From Nymphaea colorata (Eukaryota; Streptophyta; Magnoliopsida; Nymphaeales; Nymphaeaceae): 64,000 bases of DNA. The translations under genes were made by a program, and so were the position numbers. The stretch spans positions 62,001 to 126,000 of the forward strand of contig NW_022205289.1 of NCBI RefSeq assembly GCF_008831285.2, given 5' to 3'. A model generated the notes under the pieces. It did no database searches and was not told the origin of the DNA. It worked only from the letters and a program-made list of their open reading frames with translations. Below, one piece after another: positions 52,433-64,000 of this stretch. Each line of letters opens with the position of its first letter. Within the stretch, counting starts at the first letter, position 1.

Positions 52433-55421
52433 ACTATAGTGCACGATCTAAAGGATTGAAATTACAAGTTCGTATCAACACAAGTGCGATTTAAGTGATT
52501 CAAATGATCACACATACTAAATTGAATGTGCTTAACTTATTGTTACATCCATGTTGCTTGATTAAGTGAACTGAAATCACAAGTTTGCATGAAAATGAAT
52601 GTGATTCGAGTGATTCATTTGGTGTCTTGTAGTTAACCTAACGTGTTTCACATGTTATTACATCCATGATCAATGATTTAAATAATTAAAACTCACAAGT
52701 TTATATGGATATAAAGGAGACCTATGCATTAGTTTGATCCTTTCTAGTTTGTACGATAAGTTGAACATGTTGTTACATCTATAGTGATCGATGCACAAGT
52801 TCACATCAATACGAGTGGGATTTAAGTGATTCAATTGATCACGCATATTTGATTTGATTGAATGTACTTAACTTGTTGTTACATTTATATTAAATGATTT
52901 AGTAAATTCAAATCTTAGGTTTATATGAAAATGAATGGGATTCGAGCGATTCATTTGGTGTCTTACAGGTAACTTAATGTGTTTCACTTGTTATTACATA
53001 CATTTGATCACTTATGTTTAATCAAGAGATTGTGTGATTCATTTTTACTTGTTCTTACATACATTTGATAACTTTTATTAATGTGGTAACATTGTTACAT
53101 AGAATGATTAGTGCTTGAAAAAGAAGTCCGTTGGAAATGAATGAGAGTCAAGTCACTATATTGGTCCCTTATAGTTAATCTAATGTATTTCACTTGTTAT
53201 TACATCTATAATGAATGATTTAAATTGTTGAAATCACAAGTTTATATGCATACAAATGGTTGAAGTCACTATATTTGTACACGTGTAGTTAGTCCGATGA
53301 GTTGAATTTGTTGTTACATCTATAGGGAACGTTCTAAAGGATTGAAATCACATGTTCGTACGAATACAAGTGACATTTAAGTGATTCATATAATCATGCA
53401 TACTTAATTGAATGTGTTTAACTTGTTGTTACGTCTATAATAAATGATTTAGTAGATTGAAATCACAAGTTTGTGCGAAAATGAATGAGATTCGAGTGAT
53501 TCATTTGGTGTCTTGTAGTTAACCGATTGTGTTTCACTTGTTATTACATCTTTGATCAATGATTTAAATGATTAAAACTTACAAGTTTGTATGGACATAA
53601 AGGAGACCTATGCATTAGTTTGATCCCTTGTAGTTAGTTCAATAAGTTGAACTAGTTCTTACATCTATGGTGATCGATGTAAGGAATTGAAATCACAAGT
53701 TCGTATCAATACGAGTGGGATTTAAGTGATTCATTTTATCACACATACGTAATTGAATGTGCTTAACTTGTTGTTACGTCTATATTAAATGATTTAGTAG
53801 ATTAAAATCATAGGTTTGTATGAAAATGAATTATATTGGAGTGATTCATTTGGTGTCTTGTAAGTAACCTAATGTGTTTCACTTGTTATTACATATATTT
53901 GATCACTTATATTTAATTGAGAGAGATTAAGTGATTGATTTTCACTTGTTATCACATATAATTGATCACTTGTATTTAATTGAATGTGCGTGACCATTTC
54001 TTACTTAAGCATAGAATGACCTAGTGGCTTTGATACCAGAAGTTCGTTTGGAATACATATATAATGAATGATTTAAATGATTGAAATCACATGTTCATGT
54101 GGATACAAACGCATGTAGTTAGTCCGATGAGTTGAATTTATTGTTACAACTATAGTGCACGATCTAAATGATTGAAATCACAAGTTCGTATCAATACAAG
54201 TGCGATTTAAGTGATTCAAATGATCACACATACTTCATTCAATGTGCTTAACTTGTTGTTACATCCATATTGCTAGATTAAGTGAATTCAAATCACAAGT
54301 TTGTGTGAAAATAAATGAGATTTGAGTGATTCATTTGGTGTCTTATAAACAACCTAATGTGTTTCACTCGTTATGACATCTATGATCAACGATTTAAATG
54401 ATAAAAACTCACAAGTTTATATGGATGTAAAGGAGACCAATGGATTAGTTTAGTTTGATCTCTTGTAGTTTGTTCAATAAGTTGAACATGTTGTTACATC
54501 TCATTCATTTGTATCCATACGCACACTAAATCACTCGTCTCGATACGAGTGAGATTTAAGTGATTCATTTGATCACGCATACTTACTTGAATGTGCTTAA
54601 CTTGTTGTTACGTCTATATTAAATGATTTAGTATATTGAAATCATTGGTTTGTATGGAAATGAATGAGATTTGAGTGATTCATTTGGTGTCTTGTAGGTA
54701 ACCTAATATGTTTCACTTGTTATTACATATATTTGATCACATATATTTAATTGAGAGATTAAATGATTCATTTACACTTGTTATTACATATATTTGATCA
54801 ATATATTAAATTGAGTGTGCGTAGCCATTTGTTACATACGTTTATAATGACTTAGTGACTTGAAATAAGAAGTTCGTTTGGAAATGAATGAGAGTCAGGT
54901 CATTAAGTTGGTCCCTTACAGTTAATCTAGTGTATTTCACTTGTTATTACATCTATAATGGATGATTTAAATGATTGAAATCGCAAGTTCATATGGATAC
55001 AAATGGGATCTATGCATTACTTTGAATGCGTGTAATTAGTCCGATGAGTTGAATTTGTTGTTACATCTATAGTGAACGATCTAAAGGATTGAAATCATGC
55101 GTTCGTACCAATACAAGTGAGATTTAAATGATTCATATGATCATGCATGCTTAATTGAATGTGTTTAACTTGTTGTTACATCTATATTAAATGATTTAGT
55201 AGATCGAAATCACAAGTTCGTATGAAAATGAATGAGATTCGAGTGATTCATTTGGTGTCTTATGGTTTACCTAATGTGTTTCACTAGTTGTTACATTTAT
55301 AATGATTCTTAATACGGATGTCCTTAACAAGTGATTCATTTGGTGTCATATAGTTAACCTAATGTGTTTCACTTGTAATTTAATTGAATGTGCTTAACAA
55401 GTGAATTAGGTTAACAATAGG
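52278..55421 (+). repeat. HOR copy 18 (3144 bp), full length with one degraded spot
   Basis: Almost identical to copy 17. Differences include an inserted TTGAT-type 5-bp repeat near 52851, a C in GAGCGATTC near 52946, and a patch of lost bases in D1/E1 at about 53073-53130. Confidence 0.93.
54532..54551. repeat. Short hairpin in B6 (representative copy)
   Basis: CACTCGT (54532-54538) and ACGAGTG (54545-54551) are perfect reverse complements around a 6-base loop, with extra AAATC/GATTT pairing outside after a small bulge. Other copies vary in the loop (CTCGAT, CTCAAT), and at about 59286 the sequence ACTCGTTCGAAACGAGT keeps a 7-bp stem. No function is implied; it marks where the normal head of B was replaced. 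Confidence 0.8.
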
Positions 55422-58284
55422 GCACCAAATGAATCACTCAAATCTCATTCATTTTCATGCAAGCCTGTGATTTCAATTCACTAAATCATTTAACATGGAT
55501 ATAACAATAAGTCAAGTACATTCAATAAAGTATGCGTGATCATATGAATCACTTAAATCTAACTCGTATTGGTACGACTATAGTGCACGATCTAAAGGAT
55601 TGAAATTACAAGTTCGTATCAACACAAGTGCGATTTAAGTGATTCAAATGATCACACATACTAAATTGAATGTGCTTAACTTATTGTTACATCCATGTTG
55701 CTTGATTAAGTGAACTGAAATCACAAGTTTGCATGAAAATGAATGTGATTCGAGTGATTCATTTGGTGTCTTGTAGTTAACCTAACGTGTTTCACATGTT
55801 ATTACATCCATGATCAATGATTTAAATAATTAAAACTCACAAGTTTATATGGATATAAAGGAGACCTATGCATTAGTTTGATCCTTTCTAGTTTGTACGA
55901 TAAGTTGAACATGTTGTTACATCTATAGTGATCGATGCACAAGTTCACATCAATACGAGTGGGATTTAAGTGATTCAATTGATCACGCATATTTGATTGA
56001 ATGTACTTAACTTGTTGTTACATTTATATTAAATGATTTAGTAAATTCAAATCTTAGGTTTATATGAAAATGAATGGGATTCGAGTGATTCATTTGGTGT
56101 CTTACAGGTAACTTAATGTGTTTCACTTGTTATTACATACATTTGATCACTTATGTTTAATCAAGAGATTGTGTGATTCATTTTTACTTGTTCTTACATA
56201 CATTTGATAACTTATATTCAATTGAATGTGCGTAACCATTTGTTACATACGTATAGAATGACTTAGTGGCTTGAAAAAAGAAGTCCGTTTGGAAATGAAT
56301 GAGAGTCAAGTCACTATATTGGTCCCTTATAGTTAATCTAATGTATTTCACTTGTTATTACATCTATAATGAATGATTTAAATGGTTGAAATCACAAGTT
56401 TATATGATACAAATGGTTGAAGTCACTATATTTGTACACGTGTAGTTAGTCCGATGAGTTGAATTTGTTGTTACATCTATAGGGAACGTTCTAAAGGATT
56501 GAAATCACATGTTCGTACGAATACAAGTGAATTTAAGTGATTCATATAATCATGCATACTTAATTGAATGTGTTTAACTTGTTGTTACGTCTATAATAAA
56601 TGATTTAGTAGATTGAAATCACAAGTTTGTGCGAAAATGAATGAGATTCGAGTGATTCATTTGGTGTCTTGTAGTTAACCTATTGTGTTTCACTTGTTAT
56701 TACATCTTTGATCAATGATTTAAATGATTAAAACTTACAAGTTTGTATGGACATAAAGGAGACCTATGCATTAGTTTGATCCCTTGTAGTTAGTTCAATA
56801 AGTTGAACTAGTTCTTACATCTATGGTGATCGATGTAAGGAATTGAAATCACAAGTTCGTATCAATACGAGTGGATTTAAGTGATTCATTTTATCACACA
56901 TACGTAATTGAATGTGCTTAACTTGTTGTTACGTCTATATTAAATGATTTAGTAGATTAAAATCATAGGTTTGTATGAAAATGAATGATATTGGAGTGAT
57001 TCATTTGGTGTCTTGTAAGTAACCTAATGTGTTTCACTTGTTATTACATATATTTGATCACTTATATTTAATTGAGAGAGATTAAGTGATTATTTTCACT
57101 TGTTATTACATATAATTGATCACTTGTATTTAATTGAATGTGCGTGACCATTTCTTACTTACGTATAGAATGACCTAGTGGCTTGATACCAGAAGTTCGT
57201 TTGGAATACATATATAATGAATGATTTAAATGATTGAAATCACATGTTCATGTGGATACAAAGCGTGTAGTTAGTCCGATGAGTTGAATTTATTGTTACA
57301 ACTATAGTGCACGATCTAAATGATTGAAATCACAAGTTCGTATCAATACAAGTGCGATTTAAGTGATTCAAATGATCACACATACTTAATTGAATGTGCT
57401 TAACTTGTTGTTACATCCATATTGCTAGATTAAGTGAATTCAAATCACAAGTTTGTGTGAAAATAAATGAGATTTGAGTGATTCATTTGGTGTCTTATAA
57501 TAACCTAATGTGTTTCACTCGTTATGACATCTATGATCAACGATTTAAACGATAAAAACTCACAAGTTTATATGGATGTAAAGGAGACCTATGGATTAGT
57601 TTAGTTTGATCCCTTGTAGTTTGTTCAATAAGTTGAACAAGTTGTTACATCTCATTCATTTGTGTCAATATATTTAATTGAGTGTGTGTAGCCATTTGTT
57701 ACATACGTATAGAATGACTTAGTGGCTTCAAATAAGAAGTTCGTTTGGAAATGAATGACAGTCAGGTCATTAAGTTTGTCCTTTATAGTTAATCTAGTGT
57801 ATTTCACTTGTCATTACATCTATAGTGAACGATCTAAATGATTGAAATCGCAAGTTCATATGGATACAAATGGGGTCTATGCATTACTTTGAATGCGTGT
57901 AATTAGTCCGATGAGTTGAATTTGTTGTTACATCTATAGTGAACGATCTAAAGGACTGAAATCACGCATTCATACCAATAAAAGTGAGATTTAAATTATT
58001 CATATGATCATGCATGCTTAGTTGAATGTGTTTAACTTGTTGTTACATCTATATTAAATGATTTAGTAGATCGAAATCACAAGTTCGTGTGAAAATGAAT
58101 GAGATTCGAGTGATTCATTTGGTGTCTTATGGTTTACCTAATGTGTTTCACTAGTTGTTACTTTATAATGATTCTATACGGATGTCCTTAACAAGTGATT
58201 CATTTGGTGTCATATAGTTAACCTAATTGTTTCACTTGTAATTTAATTGAATGTGCTTAACAAGTGAATTAGGTTAACAATAAG
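55422..58284 (+). repeat. HOR copy 19 (2863 bp), lacks B6-C6
   Basis: Octamers 1 and 2 are complete. The B6 head joins D3 at about 57666, the same type of deletion as in copies 1-3 at the other end of the array. It lacks most of the private variants of copies 16-18. Confidence 0.89.
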
Positions 58285-60171
58285 GCACCAAATGAATCAC
58301 TCAAATCTCATTCATTTTCACGCAAGCCTGTGATTTCAATCTACTAAATCATTTAACATGGTATAATAATAAGTCAAGTACATTCAATAAAGTATGCGTG
58401 ATCATATGAATCACTTAAATCTAACTCGTATTGGTACGACTATAGTGCACGATCTAAAGGATTGAAATTACAAGTTCATATCAATACAAGTGCGATTTAA
58501 GTGATTCAAATGATCACACATACTAAATTGAATGTGCTTAACTTATTGTTACATCCATGTTGCTTGATTAAGTGAATTCAAATCACAAGTTTGTGTGAAA
58601 ATAAATGAGATTTGAGTGATTCGTTTGGTGTCTTATAATTAACGTAATGTGTTTCACTCGTTATGACATATATGATCAACGATTTAAACGATAAAAACTC
58701 ACAAGTTTATATGGATGTAAAGGAGACCTATGGATTAGTTTAATTTGATCCCTTGTAGTTTGTTCAATAAGTTGAACAAGTTGTTACATCTCATTCATTT
58801 GTATCAATATATTTAAATGAATGATTTAAATGATTGAAATCAAATGTCCATGTGGATATAAACGCATGTAGTTAGTTCGATGAGTTGAATTTATTGTTAC
58901 AACTATAGTGCACGATCTAAATGATTGAAATCACAGGTTCGTATCAATACAAGTGCGATTTAAGTGATTCAAATGATCACACATACTTAATTGAATGTTC
59001 TTAACTTGTTGTTATATCCATATTGCTAGATTAAGTGAATTCAAATCACAAGTTTTTGTGAAAATAAATGAGATTTGAGTGATTCATTTTGTGTCTTATA
59101 ATTAACCTAATGTGTTTCACTCGTTATGACATCTATGATCAACGATTTAAACGATAAAAACTCACAAGTTTATATTGATGTAAAGGAGACCTATGGATTA
59201 GTTTAGTTTGATCCCTTGTAGTTTGTTCAGTAAGTTGAACATGTTGTTACATCTCATTCATTTGTATCCATACGCACACTAAATCACTCGTTCGAAACGA
59301 GTGAGATTTAAGTGATTCATTTGATCATGCATACTTAATTGAATGTGCTTAACTTGTTGTTACGTCTATATTAAATGATTTAGTATATTGAAATCATAGG
59401 TTTGTATGGAAATGAAAGAGATTTGAGTGATTCATTTGGTGTCTTGTAGGTAACCTAATATGTTTCACTTGTTATTACATATATTTGATCACATATATTT
59501 AATTGAGAGATTAAATGATTCATTTTCACTTGTTATTACATATATTTGATCAATATATTTAATTGAGTGTGCGTAGCCATTTGGTACATACGTATAGAAT
59601 GGCTTAGTTGCTTGAAATAAGAAGTTCGTTTGGAAATGAATGAGAGTCAGGTCATTAAGTTGGTCCCTTACAGTTAATCTATTGTATTTCACTTGCTATT
59701 ACATTTACAATGAATGATTTAAATGATTGAAATCGCAAGTTCATATGGATACAAATGGGATCTATGCATTACTTTGAATGCGTGTAATTAGTCCGATGAG
59801 TTGAATTTGTTGTTACATCTATAGTGAACGATCTAAAGGATTGAAATCACGCGTTCGTACCAACACAAGTGAGATTTAAATGATTTATATGATCATGCAA
59901 GCTTAATTGAATGTGTTTAACTTGTTGTTACATCTATATTAAATGATTTAGTAGATCGAAATCACAAGTTCGTATGAAAATGAATGAGATTCGAGTGATT
60001 CATTTGGTGTCTTATGTTTACCTAATGTGTTTCACTAGTTGTTACATTTATAATATTCTTAATACGGATGTCCTTAACAAGTGATTCATTTGGTGTCATA
60101 TAGTTAACTTAGTGTGTTTCACTTGTAATTTAATTGAATGTGCTTAACAAGTGAATTAGGTTAACAATAGG
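58285..60171 (+). repeat. HOR copy 20 (1887 bp), strongly shortened
   Basis: B1 is followed by a C1/C5 hybrid and A5. A B6 head is fused to a few bases of D and then A4 (58806-58820), after which B5-C5-A5-B6-C6-D3-E3-A6-B7-C7 are normal. Octamers 1 and 2 are thus mostly gone. Confidence 0.87.
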
Positions 60172-62530
60172 GCATCAAATGAATCACTCAAATGTCATTC
60201 ATTTTCATGCAAGTCTGTGATTTCAATCTACTAAATCATTTAACATGGATATAACAATAAGTCAAGTACATTCAATACAGTATGCGTGATCATATGAATC
60301 ACTTAAATCTGACTCGTATTGGTATGACTATAGTGCACGATCTAAAGGATTGAAATTGCAAGTTCGTATCAATACAAGTGCGATTTAAGTGATTCAAATG
60401 ATCACACATACTAAATTGAATGTGCTTAACTTATTGTTACATCCATGTTGCTTGATTAAGTGAACTGAAATCACAAGTTTGTATGAAAATGAATGTATTC
60501 GAGTGATTCATTTGGTGTCTTATAGTTAACCTAACGTGTTTCACATGTTATTACATCCATGATCAATGATTTAAATAATTAAAACTCACAAGTTTATATG
60601 GATATAAAGGAGACCTATGCATTAGTTTGATCCTTTCTAGTTTGTACGATAAGTTGAACATGTTGTTACATCTATAGTGATCGATGCACAAGTTCACATC
60701 AATACGAGTGGGATTTAATGATTCAATTGAACACGCATATTTAATTGAATGTACTTAACTTGTTGTTACGTTTATATTAAATGATTTAGTAAATTCAAAT
60801 CATAGGTTTATATGAAAATGAATGGATTCGAGTGATTCATTTGGTGTCTTACAGGTAACTTATTGTGTTTCACTTGTTATTACATACATTTAATCACTTA
60901 TGTTTAATCAGAGATTATGTGATTCATTTTTACTTGTTCTTACATACATTTGATAACTTATATTTAATTGAAAGTGCGTAACTATTTGTTACATACGTAT
61001 AGAATGACTTAGTGGCTTGAAAAAAGAATCCGTTTGGAAATGAATGAAGTCAAGTCACTATATTGGTCCCTTATAGTTAATCTAATGTATTTCACTTGTT
61101 ATTACATCTATAATGAATGATTTAAATGGTTGAAATCACAAGTTTATATGGATACAAATGGTTGAAGTCACTATATTTGTACACGTGTAGTTAGTCCGAT
61201 GAGTTGAATTTGTTGTTACATCTATAGGGAACGTTCTAAAGATTGAAATCACATGTTCGTACGAATACAAGTGAGATTTAAGTGATTCATATAATCGTGC
61301 ATACTTAATTGAATGTGTTTAACTTGTTGTTACGTCTATAATAAATGATTTAGTAGATTGAAATCACAAGTTGTGCGAAAATGAATGAGATTCGAGTGAT
61401 TCATTTGGTGTCTTGTAGTTAACCTATTGTGTTTCACTTGTTATTACATCTTTGATCAATGATTTAAATGATTAAAATTACAAGTTTGTATGGACATAAA
61501 GGAGACCTATGCATTAGTTTGATCCCTTGTAGTTAGTTCAATAAGTTGAACTAGTTCTTACATCTATGGTGATCGATGTAAGGAATTGAAATCACAAGTT
61601 CGTATCAATATGAGTGGATTTAAGTGATTCATTTTATCACACATAAGTAATTGAATGTGCTTAACTTGTTGTTACGTCTATATTAAATGATTTAGTAGAT
61701 TAAAATCATAGGTTTGTATGAAAATGAATGATATTGGAGTGATTCATTTGGTGTCTTGTAATTAACCTAATGTGTTTCACTTGTTATTACATATATTTGA
61801 TCACTTATATTTAATTGAGAGAGATTAAGTGATTCATTTTCACTTGTTATTACATATAATTGATCACTTGTATTTAATTGAATGTGCGCGACCATTTGTT
61901 ACTTACGTATAGAATGACCTAGTGGCTTTGATACCAGAAGTTCGTTTGGAATACATATATAATGAATGATTTAAATGATTGAAATCACATGTTCATGTGG
62001 ATACAAACGCGTGTAGTTAGTCCGATGACTTGAATTTATTGGTACAACTATAGTGCATGATCTAAATGATTGAAATCACAAGTTTGTATCAATACAAGTG
62101 TGATTTAAGTGATTCAAATGATCACACATATTTAATTGAATGTGCTTAACTTGTTGTTACATCAATATTGCTAGATTAAGTGAATTCAAATCACAAGTTT
62201 GTGTGAAAATAAATGAGGTTTGAGTGATTCATTTGGTGTCTTATAATTAACCTAATGTGTTTCACTCGTTATGACATCTATGATCGACGATTTAAACGAT
62301 AAAAACTCACAAGTTTATATGGATCTAAAGGAGACCTATGGATTAGTTTAGTTTGATCCCTTGTAGTTTGTTCAATAAGTTGAACATGTTGTTACATCTC
62401 ATTCATTTGTATCCATACGCACACTAAATCACTCGTCTCGATACGAGTGACATTTAAGTGATTCATTTGATCATGCATACTTAATTGAATATGCTTAACT
62501 TGTTGCTACGTCTATATTAAATGATTTAAA
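60172..62530 (+). repeat. HOR copy 21 (partial, about 2360 bp), last copy of the main array
   Basis: Octamers 1 and 2 are complete, and octamer 3 runs through B5, C5, A5 and B6. Within the following C unit (about 62515-62540) the sequence changes to the diverged right-hand family. The start box reads GCATC instead of GCACC. Divergence is higher than in interior copies, as expected at an array edge. Confidence 0.86.
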
Positions 62531-64000
62531 AAATCACAAGTTTGTATGAGAATGAATAAGATTCAAGTCGTTAATTTGCTCCCCTATATTTAATCTAATG
62601 TGTTTCACTTGTTATTACATGTGTAATGAATGATTTAGATGATTGAAATCACAAGTTTATATCGATACAAGTAGGATCTATGCTTTTGTTTGACCCCTTT
62701 TATTTAATTCAGTGAAACAAAAAAGTTCTACTTCTTGGACTAACTACAAGCATCAATCTAATGTATACATCAGATTTGTGTCCAAATGAATTGGAGGTTT
62801 CAATCATTTAAATCATTCCTTCTACATGTAATAACAAGTGAAACACATTAGATTAACTATAAAAGAACAAATGAACCACTTGAATTTCATTCATTTTCAT
62901 GCAAACTTACGATTTAAATCCACTAAATCATTCAACATGGATGTAGCAACAAGTTAATCGCACTCAATGAAATATGCGTGCTCAGATGAATCGCTTAAAT
63001 CCCACTCGTATTGATACAAACTTGTGATTTCAATTCATTAGATCCTTACTATTGATGTAACTACAAGTTCAACTCATTGGATTTACTACAAGAGATCAAA
63101 CTAATGCGTAGATCTCATTTCCATCCATTTGAACTTGTGATTTCAATCAACAAAATCAATCATTGTACATGTAGTAACAAGTGAAACGCATTAAGCTAAT
63201 GATAAGCGATCAAACGAATGACGTGGATCTCTTTTTTTCATATAAACTTTTAGTTTGAACCATTTAAATCATTCGTTATAGATGCTAAAACAAGCGAAAC
63301 ACATTATATTAACTGAAATACAACAAGTAAATAACTTAAATGTCTTTTATGTACATAAAAGCTTGTGATTTCATTCCACTAAATCATTTAACATGCATGT
63401 TTAAGCACATTCACAGATTAGTTTTTTATTCAAGTCATTCTATTGATCCCTTATAGTTAACCTAATGTGTTTCACTGTTTATTACTTCTATAAAAAACGA
63501 TTTAAATCATTGAAATCACCAGATAATATTGTTAAAAATGGAATCTATGCATTAGTTTCATCCCTAGTACTTAATCGAAAGAATTCAACTTGTTGTTACA
63601 TCTATAGTACGCGATATAAGCGATTGAAATCAGTTGTTCGTATAAACACGAGTGGGATTTAAGCTATTCATTTGATCACACATATTTAATTGAATGTTTT
63701 TAACTTGTTAGTACATCCATTTTGAATGATTTATTTGATCGAAATCACAAGTTTGTATGAGAATGAATAAGATTCAAGTCGCGAATTTGCTCCCCTATAT
63801 TTAATCTAATGTGTTTCACTTGTTATTACATGTGTAATGAATGATTTAAATGATTGAAATCACAAGTTTATATCGATACAAGTGGGATCTATGCTTTTGT
63901 TTGACCCCTTTTATTTAATTCAATGAAACAAAAAGTTCTACTTCTTGGACTAACTACAAGCATCAAACTAATGTATACATCAGATTTGTGTCCATATGAA
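62531..64000. repeat. Second, diverged satellite family with ~1211-bp period
   Basis: TTTGTATGAGAATGAATAAG occurs at 62541 and again at 63752, and the following 240 bases correspond closely, giving a period of about 1211 bp with the second copy cut by the window end. Subunits are recognisably of types A, B and C but diverged from the main array. Private words such as GAAACAAAAAAGTTCTACTT (62713, and with one A fewer at 63924) occur only here. Blocks alternate in orientation: direct at about 62531-62700, inverted at about 62735-63420, direct at 63430-63915, then inverted again. Confidence 0.85.
62735..63420 (-). repeat. Inverted block of A, C, B subunits in the right-hand family
   Basis: On this strand the words are the reverse complements of the main array: AACAAGTGAAACACATTAG, CTTGTGATTTCAAT and GTAACTACAAGTTCAACTC. 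About six subunits in the order inverse A, C, B, A, then A/C-like units lie here. The switch from direct to inverted falls near the GAAACAAAAAAGTTC word; the switch back is near 63420-63440. Confidence 0.82.

Larger units (their letters stand above)
4639..62530 (+). repeat. Large satellite array: 21 copies of a ~3.15-kb higher-order repeat
   Basis: About 58 kb of head-to-tail satellite. The subunit is about 115 bp with recurring boxes GAAATCACAAGTT near its start, GTGATTCATTTG in its middle and CTTGTTGTTACATC at its end. Types A (about 116 bp), B (113), C (115), D (about 111, made of two half-units) and E (about 112) share this skeleton, so they descend from one monomer. Each HOR reads: inverted segment, then (B C A)(B C D E A) three times, then B C and a shortened C. 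The start of each copy, taken as the GCACC in the inverted segment, is at 4639, 7412, 9955, 12823, 15551, 18249, 21258, 23816, 26945, 30463, 33033, 36177, 37580, 40418, 43564, 45971, 49121, 52278, 55422, 58285 and 60172. There are no genes in the array. The satellite family name is unknown to me. Confidence 0.95.

Noticed and set aside
4639-62530. CRISPR-like array of repeats and spacers
   Set aside because: The units are contiguous tandem subunits without unique spacers, the repeat is 115 bp, and there are no cas genes; the context is plant.
63465-63662. 65-codon forward frame at the right end
   Set aside because: It lies within direct subunits of the diverged satellite and has no counterpart or motif.
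4639-64000. Telomere repeats or a functional centromere call
   Set aside because: No runs of TTTAGGG or CCCTAAA were seen, and a centromere cannot be called without CENH3 data; the array's site is left open.

Overview
The window looks like plant nuclear DNA. A broken CC-type NBS-LRR resistance-gene fragment lies at the left end, a probable CACTA transposon end follows, and there are no bacterial-style gene blocks. A grass is the likeliest source, but only by the style of the resistance-gene remnant. I see no intact protein-coding gene anywhere in the 64 kb.

Positions 1-4638 are low-copy sequence: the NBS-LRR pseudogene (about 1-1190), unassigned sequence, a probable 3' end of a CACTA element at 2560-2571, a small GC-rich patch (2581-2811), and AT-rich sequence up to 4638.

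Positions 4639 to about 62530 are one very large tandem satellite array. The basic subunit is about 115 bp and occurs in diverged types that I call A, B, C, D and E. They are built into three nested levels. B-C-A trimers (about 345 bp) alternate with B-C-D-E-A pentamers (about 555 bp), giving an octamer of 830-917 bp. Three diverged octamers, a B-C-C' tail and a 180-bp inverted segment give a higher-order repeat (HOR) of about 3.15 kb. I count 21 HOR copies. Several are full length (3129-3157 bp). The others carry internal deletions, one local octamer duplication (27738-29394), or patches of degraded T-rich sequence that look like assembly consensus failures. The three copies at 45971-55421 are almost identical, pointing to the most recent amplification.

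From about 62531 to the right end the array changes into a related but different family. Its period is about 1211 bp, and blocks of subunits there alternate in orientation.

Nothing in the array codes for a convincing protein; the short minus-strand reading frames that recur in it are by-products of the repeat. The biology here is chromosomal: heterochromatic satellite evolution by unequal exchange, with a foldback element fixed in every HOR. The chromosomal site (subtelomeric, pericentromeric or interstitial knob) cannot be told from sequence alone. The trimer length is close to the roughly 355-bp subtelomeric rice satellite TrsA, but that is a length resemblance I could not check by alignment.
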